Shown: piece after piece, positions 48,386-59,894 of the stretch
Layout: each line of letters opens with the position of its first letter
How positions within the stretch are numbered: the stretch's first letter is position 1
NCBI GenBank assembly: GCA_021018995.1
Contig: CM037588.1
Coordinates: 90,184,765-90,248,764 of the forward strand
Direction of reading: 5' to 3'
Source of the DNA: Chloranthus sessilifolius
Lineage: Eukaryota > Streptophyta > Magnoliopsida > Chloranthales > Chloranthaceae
DNA length: 64,000 nucleotides
Program-made: the position numbers and the translations under genes
Notes under the pieces: generated by a model
Database searches by the model: none
What the model was told of the DNA's origin: nothing
Seen by the model: the letters and a program-made list of their open reading frames with translations, nothing else

Positions 48386-49113
48386 CTGAGCAGAAAAAAG
48401 GAGCACATATTCAAGCAAGCAAGGCACACCATCTAGAACAGGAAAATATCAAAGTGTCCATGAAATTATATATATATATATATATAAATTATGACATTTT
48501 CAGGCACAAATAACAGCTTGTAGATGGAGGAATTGTTAATAGTTTAAGGTCTCCTTGGACATCAAAAAGGGACCCAGATCAGTAGTATCAAAAACCATGA
48601 AAGTTGAGGACTATGGATATTTTCCTGTCAGTACCTTTAAATTGACCCATAGAATTTTTGAGGGCACCCATGCTGAAAACCCATAAAAGTTTGAGGTTGG
48701 ATTTTATACACTTTGTTGTCAAAAGTTGTTTATTAATTTATTTGATTTACTCTTCATATATTTCCTTGGAGAGCAAGGTTTCTTTTATGAGTCTAATCCT
48801 TGGAGAACAAGTCTTATTTTCATATATTTGAATCATATATTAAACTTTAATTGATCTAATCTTAATTCTCAAATGAGTGTAAACAACCCTCTTGGTCAAG
48901 TCGTTTAGATTAGGGACAAAGTCAACAAACCCTGCCGCACGAAGTCATATCTCCACCATTATAATGTGAGAATGGGACTTGCCCAAAATCTTAAAACTCT
49001 TTCCTTGACTAAATTATGGCATCCTTTTCTCTTTTATTATGTATACTAATAAAATAGCTAGGGAGCATTACTTGCACACGTTTTTCAAGTGATTGCACCA
49101 AATTTAAAAAAAA
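48386..49113. other. Inner CACTA interior, unassigned
   Basis: AT-rich sequence with a short TA microsatellite near 48470-48486 and no recognisable coding. It may be TOR intron sequence. It ends at the GACTT duplication of the solo LTR. Confidence 0.4.
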
Positions 49114-49714
49114 GACTTTGTAATATCCTGAAAAATCCTGCTAAACAGTGACCTCGGGATTCGTGCCCGATTGGTCGCAGGTTTGACCAATTAGGAGTTC
49201 AATGGTTGACATAGAGTGTGATGAACGGATGAGATATGATGGTTTGAGAGATTGTGTGGTGTGTGATGTGAATGTGAAGTCGCATACACCTACAGCGGTG
49301 TATGTGCTCAACACACAAGGAAGGGGATAGATAAAAGGGTTAATAACCCTAAAATCTTTATCTTAGGTTGTTGAGAGAGAAGTAAAGAAGAGAGAGAGAG
49401 AGAGGAGTAAAGAAGGTGGTTGAGCAAGGAGTTATTGTGGGTGATTGAAAGGGGGATTCAAGCACTAAAGAGGCCGATTCAACGTGAAGAATCCGTTCAA
49501 GCCAAAGCTGGAACCCTAGCCTTTCCAACCACTTGATTTGAACTCAATTTGAGATTGATTGAAGGTAAGATTTTTGTAGTTTAAATGCATGGATTGAAAG
49601 GATAAATTGTAGTTAGAAATGGTGTAAAATGTAGGATAAAGGCTTAGAAAAATGGAGGAAAAAGTAAGGGAAGAGATTGGGAAGAACAGCCAAAAAGGGG
49701 CTGAATCTGGCCAT

Positions 49715-50158
49715 TTCGATTAATCAAAATTGAGTTTCGAATAATCAATTTTGGCCAAGAAGTTGAAAAGTCAGAGGACCCCGATTTCGATTAATCGAAT
49801 TGGGTTTCGATTAATCGAATTAGAATCGATTAATCGACTGGGAGCCTACAGTGGACTCCAGTGAAGAAAAGAAATGGGCTTGATGAAATCGACTAATCGA
49901 AATGAAGATTCGATTAATCGATTTGTAATTTCGATTAATAGATTTGGGATCGATTAATCGATTTTGGAAATTCGATTACTCGAGTTGAGAATCGACTTGA
50001 TAGAGCAGAGGATTTCGACTAATCGAATTGGGTTTCGATTAATCGAATGGGAATCTCGATTAATCGATTTGAGAATTGATTAATCGATATTGACTTTCGA
50101 TTAATCGATTAATCGAATCAGATTCGATTAATCGATTTTGGAAATCGATTAATCGACT
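49715..50158. repeat. Palindrome array, solo LTR
   Basis: TCGATTAATCGA-type palindromes with a few TCGACTAATCGA, about fifteen copies. Confidence 0.9.
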
Positions 50159-51401
50159 CGGCCAATTGATGTTGACTTATGAGTTTGACTTTAAGATCTT
50201 TGGGGGGTCTTGGACCTCCTTTATTGCATCCTTAGTGATGTGTTTCACATGTTATATGGTACCATAGGTGGTACGTGTGAGCAAGTGCACAAGGAGCCAC
50301 GTGGGACCTTGATGCGTGATCAAACGAAGACTTGAGGTAGGAAACTCCTTGAACATGTACCTTATTTTACAAGAGCATGTATGTAGTGATATAGATTTGA
50401 AATTTAAAATGTTGTATTGCTTAAAGAGTTTGGGAAAAGTGTGTGTGTGTGACATCAATAAAAGTAATCATAATGAGCCATCCCCAGGGGATGAATAAGT
50501 AAAGAGATAAGAGCATCAGGTGTGATACAAGTGAATGGATACATCCCAGGGATGTATCCAAGATTGAATCATGTTTGATAGGGCCTAACTGATATAAGAT
50601 AGCACATTTACACGGTGAATAACTATATGTAAGGCACCGATATTTTTGTTATTTGAGGTTTGATAGGGTACCCCACCGACGTATCGGGATATCCACGACT
50701 GACACGGCAGAATATCCGTGACCGATACGGCGGCGAAATCGTAGGCCAGTGCGGAGGCTTATCCGTACACAGTAAGCACACCCCAAGGGTGTTGATTTGA
50801 GACAAGTGAAACCCCGCCACCAATCCCCAGGGGAAAGGGGCTTGGGTACTAATTGTATTCCCAGGGAATACGTTAAAAGTGTCTATATAGATGACGATGA
50901 TGGGTATCTCATCGGGGCTCGATGCTATATTGCTCGGGAATTACTTAAGTTGAAAGTTTAAGTTTTGCTTTAGGCCTTTTCAGCATCATTCATGAATAAA
51001 TAAAGGCATGAGTAAAGTACTAGTAAAATGTGATGTTTTAAACTGTTTTCATCAGTAACTGCATAGACACATCATGCATGGCATATCATGGAATATATGT
51101 GAGTAATAATTTATATGTTCAACTGTGTTTTGTTCCCTATTGAGCTAGGATGTAGCTCACCCTATAGACTATACGTCGCAGGTCCACTACTAGCAGCTGC
51201 CGAGGCTTCAGGAGACGCTGACCCCGGTGAGTCGGACCTTGCGGCCGAAGAAGAGTTGGTGCCACCTCCTGAGGACTTCTTCTAGAGGACTCCGTTGTGC
51301 CGCTTTGAGGGCTTTTGGATAGAAATTTGTACGGCTTGGTATGTCAAGCCTTGTTTTGGCTAAACAATGTACATGTATAAATTGGGATTATTCTTTTGGG
51401 G

Positions 51402-51439
51402 CGAACCATCCGTGATGATTTACTATCATCGATGGTTCG
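51402..51439 (+). other. Conserved LTR hairpin, solo LTR copy
   Basis: CGAACCATC and GATGGTTCG arms with inner GATGAT and ATCATC, as in element 1. Confidence 0.8.
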
Positions 51440-51848
51440 GATCGGTTCTCCATTCATGTAGGGGCATGAGGGTAGAACTGCCTTTTGAGAAATGCTTTTA
51501 TGTAGATTTAAATTCCGCAGTTTTATTTACTATTTCATTTTGTGCTTGATATGCCAACGTTCCATGCTTAGCTAAGGGGCACGGTCAAGATGATCGTGCT
51601 GATGGCACAAGTTTCGGGGTGCCGAAATCCGGGCTATCACAGACTTGGTATTTTAGGGACATGCGATATGTAAAAATACAATAAGGACCATCTGATTTGA
51701 TGTCAGCCACCAATTTTCTATTTGACCAGACTACAAGAGGAGGCATTCCTAGGATTACTGGTCCAGTCTGGTCTTCAACATATCGAGTGATGGTGTATAC
51801 TCCTTTTGCCATTTAAATTATTTTTGACTGACATTAACTGCTTTGCAG

Positions 51849-52572
51849 CATGCATCTATAAGCCCAGATTGCAAGCTTCTTGTAGTCGTCGGAGACCACC
51901 TTGATGGATTACTTGTGGATGCTCAAAATGGAAAGGTAAGTAGAATTAGATTTGCCTATGGATGCCTATTCTATGGTTGAACTAGTTATCAGTTTGCAGT
52001 AAGCTCGACTATGGTGCCGTGACACCTGTGATCTCATGGTCATGGGGATTGAATCACTTGATAGATGCATGTTTCATAATCACTTGGACAAATAGCTTAT
52101 TCACGATTTGTGTTATGCTATTTAGCACCGCTAAAATTTGTGATTCATCTACATCTTTACCCACTAATCAGTGCGTAAAAATTGCAGTGCTTGGATGATC
52201 CTAATCATCTGGCCAATTTTCTAGAGTAGGACATTGCCTACAGATTTATCAATAGTCCAAAAGTCTGATCGAGCACATTGTTTCTCTGTTTTTTTTTTAA
52301 ATGACGCACAGACAGTCTCTTCACTTGTAAGCCATCTGGACCATATTCATTTGCTTCAATGTGGCATCCAGATGGGCGTGTTTTTGCCACAGGAAACCAG
52401 GACATGGCATGCCGAGTTTGGGATATTAGAAATCGGTCATCCCCTGTTGCAGTTCTGAAGTGCAACTTGGGAGCTGTCCGATCCATCCGTTTCTCCTCGG
52501 ATGGGCAATTTCTTGCAGTAGCAGAACCCGTCAATTTTGTTCACATTTACAATACTAAGGTGGATTACAAGG
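51849..52572 (+). pseudogene. Captured exons of a plant WD40-repeat protein
   Basis: Exon 1 (51849-51935, after TTTGCAG and before GTAAGT) encodes HASISPDCKLLVVVGDHLDG then LLVDAQNGK. Exon 2 (from 52312, after CACAG) encodes HPDGRVFATGNQDMACRVW, then DIRN, then [20 protein letters not shown], ending near VDYK. This matches the WD40 blades of a plant transducin-like protein of the At1g36070 type (from memory). There is a frameshift near the start of exon 2. It runs without a gap into PRP8 sequence at about 52572. A separate minus-strand coding-like stretch lies at 51655-51812, unidentified. Confidence 0.82.
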
Positions 52573-52875
52573 ACAACAAATGTGCATGGTGATGAGCTCA
52601 TTGTCACCACAACAAGCCCCTACAAGCAAGCAACATTTGGGTCTAAAACTGATTGGCGAGTAAGAGCAATTTCAACTACAAACCTTTCTTTTCCGCTTTA
52701 GCTCTTCTGAACTAAAAAAAAAATTGAGGTGCACAATTGATCTTTCAAGTTATTTTTTGCAAGCAAGAGACAGGCTACACATACATCACGCCGAAAAACA
52801 TTTTGAAAAAGTTTATTTGCATAGCAGATCTTTGGACTCAAATTGCAAGGTACCTCTATGGTGTGAGCCCCCCAG
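52573..52875 (+). pseudogene. PRP8: Captured exons of PRP8 (spliceosome core, C-terminal region)
   Basis: Exon a (about 52573-52684) encodes [17 protein letters not shown], then [13 protein letters not shown]. Exon b (about 52766-52875, ending at GTTTGT) encodes [20 protein letters not shown], then [16 protein letters not shown]. Both belong to the C-terminal part of PRP8, between the RNase H-like and Jab1/MPN domains. The linking VNHIYVNS region is missing. Direct fusion to the WD40 segment with no intron between them shows that capture joined two loci. Same strand as the expected element transcript. Confidence 0.9.
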
Positions 52876-53202
52876 GTTTGTTTCTTACAGCTCTTTATCG
52901 TGTTTGTGATTTGATGTCCAAGCAGGAGTTAGTTCTGATTTATTCACGTATCAGGTTTAGATTGGTGTTTTATGATTCTTATTCTTCTTCTTCAAAAAGA
53001 CCAATCTACCAATTATAAAGATAAACTTCATTTCTAATGCATGTTTTTTTATTCTGTTTTTGGCATCACCATCAATAATTTTGTTATTTGAAATGATGAT
53101 TGAAGCTTACTGGTTTATTTATTTTTTAATTCCTCTTTTTTTGTATTGGTGTTTGTGGGTGAGTCCTTTTTCTAAGATAATTTTTTTACTGTATGAATTC
53201 AG

Positions 53203-53301
53203 GTACTCACAAATGGGAGGCTGAGGAGTGTGAGCCATAGGGTCATGGCCAACAGCTTCAAATCATCAGGAGGAGCTGAAGAGCTGGAGCTGATATGCTA
53301 A
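53203..53301 (+). pseudogene. GA2ox: Captured exon of gibberellin 2-oxidase
   Basis: After the acceptor ATTCAG the exon encodes VLTNGRLRSVSHRVMANSF then KSS. This is the conserved start of the last exon of plant GA2-oxidases (2OG-Fe(II) dioxygenases that inactivate gibberellins), including the HRV segment. Similarity ends at KSS. A short unrelated tail (GGAEELELIC) ends in TAA at 53299-53301. It could act as the last exon of a chimeric transcript with the WD40-PRP8 exons upstream. Confidence 0.82.
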
Positions 53302-53639
53302 TTTACTATTTTAGGAAATGAGTTAATCAAAATAGGTTGGCAATGACATTGATGGCTGACAAAATTAATTAAATATGAAAAAAGAAGGTTCTTTTGTTTC
53401 ATGTAACTATCAACAGTGAATAAAATTTCATTTAATGGTGTTTTTACTTTTTTACATTTTCTTATTTTATTTTATATATTATTGACTAATATGTAAGTTT
53501 GCTCTATTTGCTCAGAGATATGGGTTGAGCCCAGATCGTTGTGCATTAGTTAGTTTTTTATACTTCATAGACTCCTCAAATTCAGATGCCTTTTCCGGAT
53601 GGTACAGATCAAGTAGAGTTTCCTCTTTCCCAAAAAAAG

Positions 53640-54065
53640 TATTAAAAAAGGGTATTTAAAAAATTGCATTAAAAAAGGCATTAAAAAATTGGTTTAAAAA
53701 AAGCATTAAAAAATTGCTTTAAAAAGAGCATAAAAAAATTGCATTAAAAAGATATTATTTAAAAAAAAATTGCATAAAAAATCGTCGATGTAATTTTCTT
53801 TTTTATAAAAAAACAGTATTTTAAAAAAAAAAAATTTGCATAAAAAAACCATTGCCAAAAGCAGTGATTTTTTCTATGACTGTTAAGAGCAGTCATTGTT
53901 GAAGTTCATAAACCACTGTCTTGTATAGTGGTAAAAAAAAACCACTCCTTTTTTTATAATTGTTTAGGGCAGTGGTTTTTTGAAAAAGAACCACTATCAA
54001 AGACAGTGGTTTTTTGAAAAAACCACTGTTTAAGGCAATGATTTTTTTGGCTTTTTCACGTAGTG
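53640..54065. repeat. A-type terminal region of inner CACTA
   Basis: Reverse complement of 20150-20620 over about 430 bp: A/T-rich stretch with AAATCGTCGATGTAA, then CCACTG/CAGTGG subterminal repeats, ending GGCTTTTTCACGTAGTG. Followed by the GGA duplication. Confidence 0.85.
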
Positions 54066-54074
54066 GGATCAGTT

Positions 54075-54276
54075 GTACTTGGCAATAACGCATGACATGT
54101 GTCTCAATATACCGTATGAACAATGTGCTCCAATAGCACATTGTTCATACGGTATATTGGGATCAATTGTACTTGGCAACAAACTGGAGTGTTGGTGTTT
54201 ACATGTCAGGGCGTACTTGGCAATAACGCATGACATGTGTCTCAATATACCGTATGAACAATGCGCTTCAATAGCA
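54075..54276. repeat. Perfect 25-bp hairpin plus 64-bp direct repeat
   Basis: Arms at 54105-54129 and 54135-54159 are perfect reverse complements with a CCAAT loop. The segment 54075-54138 recurs at 54213-54276 with two or three changes. A TTGTACTTGGCAA piece recurs between them. Confidence 0.85.
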
Positions 54277-57189
54277 CTCCCGATTGCAGAAATTTTTGTA
54301 TCGTAATATATAGAAAATGATGAAGACATTGGGAATGGATATGATATGGTGTTAATAGTGGGATGAAGATTACATGGTTTGATTTTTTATATTCTGTTTT
54401 CGTGGTTACGAACTCACAATGTCGAGAAACAAGTATATAGATACATCGATGATTTGTACAAGTATAGGATTTCTTGTTTATATTAGATGTTGGAACTTGA
54501 AAGACATTTTTACAAATATACAATACTACTAAAACAAGATCGTAGAACTGAATTTTGGATGTTATATGATGATCTTGAGCTCTGATAGCTCAAGTCTGAG
54601 TGTATATCATGGGATACACTGCTTTGGACTTCTTGATTTTATTGATATAATATGGCGTGACATAAATTATAGAGTTTATGGTGTTGTTTATTGTATATAA
54701 CTGTATACGTTTTTATTTTCAGAACTTAAGTTAACCTCCAGCTGAAGAAAGTATTTCCATCTAAAGAAAGTATTTCCAGGAATATAAAATGAACTACCTG
54801 GGCAATATATGTGTTCTCTGCCTCAATGAACCTGATGAAAAGTCAACCTGCATTTTCATCATGGAGTCTTAGAAAATAAAATATAAATTGCTCCTGTCAA
54901 TCTTGCAGAAATGTTATCTCTAACTAAAATTGACAGCTGATACCAAATCTTTTGAACAGAGATTTGTCAGAGAATCTGAACCCTCATAAGATCACATTTA
55001 AATCTATAGATATACTGCTATCTAAATGGGTGTCTAACAACTAAAAGTAATATTAGCAGCACACCATTTTATAGAACCAATATTCAGCTGTTGGTATTCA
55101 GTAATGGCAACAATGGTAAGTCTGAAATAGTGATCAAGGACTCAAAAGTCTGAGATCAGCCACAGAAAATCTGAACCCAGATCAGTAGCAAATAGCAGTA
55201 GCAAATAAGTCTAAAAAATCGTTAAGTACAGCTGTTATGGGAGACTCAAAAGTCTCGACCAATGCAAGGGAAGCTTAAAGAGTTTCAAGCCCTTTTTTCT
55301 TCTCTAAATCTTCTTTTCGCTAAAAATTTCTGTCCTACATGTAAATCTCAAGCATTCCCTTCTAAATTAAAGAAATAAATCCTAACTTCTAAGTTCAGAC
55401 TTCAAGTAAAATCTAGGACTTTAACAAACTTTTAAAATGTAATTAACCTGGCAATTAAATTCCTATATTCTAGGACCCAACTCAGCATAAAAAAATAAAA
55501 TTGTTGCTCTTTATGATTACCGAGAACCCATATTAGGTAACCCAATTTTCACTTTATCACTTCAAGTGCTCAAGTGAGCCTTATTTTTAACCCTCTTTTA
55601 AATCCATCAACCCCCCAGTCACCACAGATATGGGTATAATTTCAGGCCTCAAAGGGCCCCTCGACACCCTGTTATCTCCAATTATCAATCTTGTTTCAGC
55701 AATAGAAAGCCCTCCATCTCATCATATTTTCTCTGCATCACCTTTTTTGGTTTAATTAGGATTTTTACCTTACATCTATAAATCCATCTTGGACATCATG
55801 ACTAAATCATGTCCTAACTTCAATAACTTTTAAAAATAGGATAAATGCTCTTGCTTCTAAAACATAGGCATTAATTGGGTTTAATTTATTGGCAACAAAC
55901 ATTGCATCTTCAATAGATCAACAAAATAAGTAGAAATGGTCAAAGCAAACAGAAGGAAGATTAGAACAACAATCTTCATGACTAAAAGAGCAAGAATTCT
56001 GGTAATGCAAGGAGAGGATAGGAACTAGGCTCTATTATGATTTTAGATTGCTAAATATGATTTCATAGAGCCTTGAGTTGGCCTCTTTAAACAAGCATAG
56101 ATTCACCTGAGAAAAAATGTGTATTTGGAACATTTTTATGGTTAAAGAGCCAGGTCTCAAGATGCGTGAGAAATGACAAGTAGTATTTCTAGTATGAATT
56201 AGAATTCTAAACATGTTTTGAAAAAATCTTAAGTTGTCTTTTCAAATAGTCACAGATTCAACTGGTGAAGGTAAAACACTAAAACAAATTTACTTGGTAT
56301 AAAAATCGCAATATACTATAAAATGTAATCAGTAGTAACCTTTTATGTTATTCCATTTATTTTAGCAAATCAATCATCAAAATAGGTCCTATAGTCCAGA
56401 ACTAAGTTTTAAAACTCATTATTGGTGGTAGTATCGACAAACCCACGGAAACAATACATATCAGCATGGTATCAATACGTATCAGTTTCGTCGAGAACCG
56501 ATATCGACGATACCACACTGATATAGGTAACGAGGTGTTATTGGTATCTGTATTGGACCAATACTGGTCATGACCGGAAATTATTCTTAATAAATCACAT
56601 ACATATAAACTCTGATTCATAGCAGTTTTCAATACACAGAAAATAGAAGCAAACAAAGAGACTAACAATCTCAAAACAGAAATCCAAGATATGTGAAAAC
56701 AGACACTAATCAGAAGCCAAGATATTATGTTAATTCTGTGCATGGAACTGATATATTGCAAAGTAGAGAAGATATGTAGAAGCAGTAATGGCATAAATCA
56801 TGTATGAGAAGATAGTAGATAACAGCAACAACAAACTTAGAAAGTCTCGGAAAATAACCACATGAACTCAATTATATGCTCATAAGAATAGCATCAATAG
56901 ATGTTGACTAAAAAGTCATGAAAAATAATAAATGAATGAAAATCGAAAGTCATGATGATAAATCAGGCTACGAAAATAGAGGATGGAAAATCAGGCTATG
57001 AAATATGAAATTAAAATATTGGGAGGAGAAGATGATTAGATAACCTTCGATGCTGCCGAATTTGGGCGTCGTCACTTGATTTGATCCCCAATATGGCTCA
57101 AAATAGTAAAATTAGGGTTCCCAATATTATGATTGGATTAAAGGTTATAATATTGATTTCGATCTTCAATGCCAAATGATTCAATGGAA
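54277..57189. other. Outer CACTA interior, unassigned
   Basis: AT-rich DNA with no recognisable gene. About 56440-56580 is a stretch rich in GTATCG/CGATAC words that could be a decayed small DNA transposon. Parts of 55090-55620 look like old retrotransposon sequence but no motif can be named. Confidence 0.4.
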
Positions 57190-57550
57190 TTTCGATTTCG
57201 ATCTAAAACCTTCAATGAAATCTAGTTTGGCTCAAACAGCTTCGTCGCAAACCCGATCGATTTAGTTCGAACTGATTTCAATTGTCTCAAATCCTAGCTT
57301 AAACTCTTCGTCTCAAACCCTAGCTCACACCGATTTTGATCATCTCAAACCCTAGCTCAAACCGCTTCATCTCAAACCCAAGCTCAAACCAATTTCCATC
57401 GTCTCAAACCTTAGAGCAAACCGATTTCGATCATCTGAAATCCTAGCTCCAACCATTTCGATCGTCCGAAGCCCTAGCTCCAACCATTTCTATTGTCTGA
57501 AACCCTAGCTCCAACCATTTCGATTGTCTGAAACCCAACCATCGTCTCCA
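57190..57550. repeat. Minisatellite, about 35-bp unit
   Basis: About ten degenerate tandem units of the form CTCAAACCCTAGCTCAAACC followed by RATTTCGATCGT, with drift from CTCAAACC to CCAACC along the array. It lies in the 5' side (B side) of the outer CACTA. Confidence 0.75.
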
Positions 57551-57699
57551 AACTCAACCTTGTTTTTTAGTTTCTGAAGTCTTCACAGCCTACATGAGAA
57601 TAAATAGTTTTTTATTAGCGTTGGGATGTATCTTTGCACGAGATGTTTGCGGGATGCGTTCGCATTTGCTATATTTGAGAGACACCTTATTTGCAAGAG

Positions 57700-57958
57700 C
57701 CATCTCAATTGGTATGAAAATGGGTTTTAGAGACGGTTTTCTCTATGGTCTCAAAATTTTTGACCCACTACCAAATCACTAAAAGTTATGGAGACGGCTC
57801 TATAGGTCAAAGCCGTCTCCAATATACTCCAATAATAACAATAGAGACCATTTTTAGATAGATCGTCTCCAATAACCTCATTATTGGAGACGACATCCAA
57901 AGCCGTCTCTAAAATCCGTATCCAAAAGTTTTCTTTTTTGCAATGTCCCTTATAGTGT
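57700..57958. repeat. Terminal fragment of another CACTA-like family
   Basis: At least six GAGACGG/CCGTCTC repeats, including the perfect inverted pair GGAGACGGCT...AGCCGTCTCC near 57790-57822, and a right tip reading TTATAGTG. Read inward the tip is CACTATAAGGGAC. GAGACGG subterminal repeats are common in plant CACTA elements. No partner end found. Confidence 0.5.
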
Positions 57959-59894
57959 ATATAAATGCACCTACACTTGATATATGGGAAGACTTGATCA
58001 AGAAGCTTCAACTTGACCATAACTGCAATGATGATGATGATGCTCTTGGATACTGCAAGGATGATTCAGATCCAAAAATTATCATCCAAGCAACTTGCAA
58101 TTTTAGGCTGCACAAGCTATAATTCTTTAAGAAGCACCATAGAGTTGCCATCCAACATACTATTGGTTCCCTCAGTTGAAATTTTTTCAATACGGCCATC
58201 AAACAAAAATAAAACCTTGAATTTTTGCGCAGATGAATCATTCACTGCACAACAATAACTTTCAAGATATATCCAAAGAAAGATGCCAAAAATACTGTAA
58301 AATCCCTTAAAAATCAACACTATAATTGGCAAAATATATATCAGATAAAGGAACTTCAACCCACAGATGATTATTTATCAACACAACCAATCACCGATAA
58401 ACTGAATCAATGTCATACATGTTCAAGGGACCGGTCATATATCCATAGCTTTTACATGATAACTTCAACAATGACCCCAAAAAATGAATATCATTCCTAA
58501 ATCAGCCATCGTATCAGCAAATCATCACACAGAATTGGAACATAATAAGAATCGATCAACTATTGTAGAAAGAATACCCATCAGATGGATGGAGGGCATC
58601 TATCTCCCAAAATCAAAGAAATCAAGGCAGTTTCCCAAAGTTCAGAAGAACCGATAAAAAATTGATCACCAGTTCCCAAAAAATTTTGTAAAAATCATTA
58701 AAAAAACATTATACCAAAAAACATCTTCTTTGTAGCATTTAGAGGTAAAGATCCAACCTCGTGTTGATGTCAACAAAGCAAGGATTCTATTAACCAAACC
58801 TAATCTTTGAGTAGCTCTTATACGAGATTACCAGGTTAGGGATGCTGTTAACCAAACCTAATCGATCAACTATTAAAAAATAAAAAGAAAAACAAATAAA
58901 GGTTATTTGAAGAAGCAAAAGCCTCAATATTAATTATTTTTTAATCAAATCAAATGATAAAAAACAAATTAAAGCATAAATATAACAAGGAACCATCCCG
59001 TGGGGAGAAAAACCGCAACTTCAAACCCTAACCTCTCTAACACATAAAAAACAAATTAAAGTTGAAATATTAAGTAAAATGCTTTTGATGAACATACAAA
59101 AGACCTCAAACCCTAGTTTATTTGAAGAAGCAAAAGCCTCAATATTAATTATTTTTTTTTACAAGTTTTCTTCACAAAAACAATTATTTATGAAACTCAA
59201 ATATTATCTAACAAAAAATCCAAAAACAAAGCAATACTTACAAAAACCAGAACTCATAGATCTGGATCTCTCAAACAAACTGCGGTGTGATGCTCTAGAT
59301 CCACCATTAAAGTTCGAAACAGAACTTTGGCCCAACTGTGACGTAGAGACAGGCTCAGATCACGAGATTTCTCTCCAAATCCAACAACATTTATTCCTTT
59401 GAGATTCTACAATTTAAATCTCTAGCTAAGGTTTCGAAGAGGGAGATGAAGGTTAGAGTTTCGAAGAGGGAGATGGAGGAAGAGGAGGGATCTCGTATTT
59501 CAAGCAATTAGAAGAGGGATTTTGTAGCTCACCAAAGAAAACAAGTAGGAAATTGTTCAAAATCTAGGGTTGATAGAGAGAGAGAGAGGTTAGGGTTTGT
59601 CAAGATCTCGAGAGAGAAAGGCTACGATTTGTCGATCAAGAGAGAGAGAGGTTAGGGTTAATCGAGATCGAGCGAGAGAGAGAGAGAGGTTAGGGTTTGT
59701 CGAGATTGAGCGAAAGAGAGAGAGAGGCTAGGGTTTCGATGAGAAGAAGACGGCATGTGAAATGAGAGGGCGGGTCATGCATAGTGATATAACTGAAATG
59801 AGAGGGCCGGGGGGGGGGGGGGGGGGGGAGGATTGGGCTCGACAATATGACACGTGAGCACTTAATGATAGTCACGTGATAGGAGGAGGATTTA
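57959..59894. other. Outer CACTA 5' side: unassigned plus GA-rich leader
   Basis: 57960-59400 is AT-rich and has a repeated segment GAAGAAGCAAAAGCCTCAAT (58909 and 59125) and no named gene. 59400-59760 is rich in GAGAGAGA and TTAGGGTTT, i.e. CT-rich/AAACCCTAA on the minus strand, like a plant promoter-leader region, and fits the start of minus-strand transcription. A G-run of about 20 lies near 59808. Confidence 0.5.

Larger units (their letters stand above)
49119..51641 (+). repeat. Solo LTR of the Tekay-like family
   Basis: 2523 bp, TGTAATATCC...TATCACA, flanked by GACTT on both sides (49114-49118, 51642-51646) with no internal region. This shows a whole element inserted and later lost its interior by LTR-LTR recombination. 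It has the family parts: hairpin 49283-49304, array 49715-50158, inverted repeats near 50485-50560, GC-rich repeats near 50672-50765, box near 51141, hairpin 51402-51439. Sequence is intermediate between elements 1 and 2. Confidence 0.93.
27571..54065 (+). mobile_element. Inner CACTA transposon, 26.5 kb with nested retroelements
   Basis: The left tip is CACTATGTCAAAATAGG (B-type) and the right tip, read inward, is CACTACGTGAAAAAGCC (A-type). It is flanked on both sides by GGA (27568-27570, 54066-54068). It is the same family as the outer element but in the opposite orientation. Removing element 2 and the solo LTR leaves about 10.8 kb. No transposase is recognisable, so it looks non-autonomous. 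It carries exons from kinesin-7, TOR, a WD40 protein, PRP8 and gibberellin 2-oxidase, making it a Pack-CACTA type element. Confidence 0.85.

Noticed and set aside
20150-54065. A single 34-kb CACTA element from 20150 to 54065 with matched tips
   Set aside because: The flanking triplets differ (TAT versus GGA) and a B-type pair would cross it. Pairing 20150 with 60017 and 27571 with 54065 gives duplications for both and restores the LTR end.
56402-56794. Minus-strand hydrophobic protein
   Set aside because: It overlaps a GTATCG/CGATAC-rich repeat and shows no membrane-protein family motif; more likely decayed repeat.
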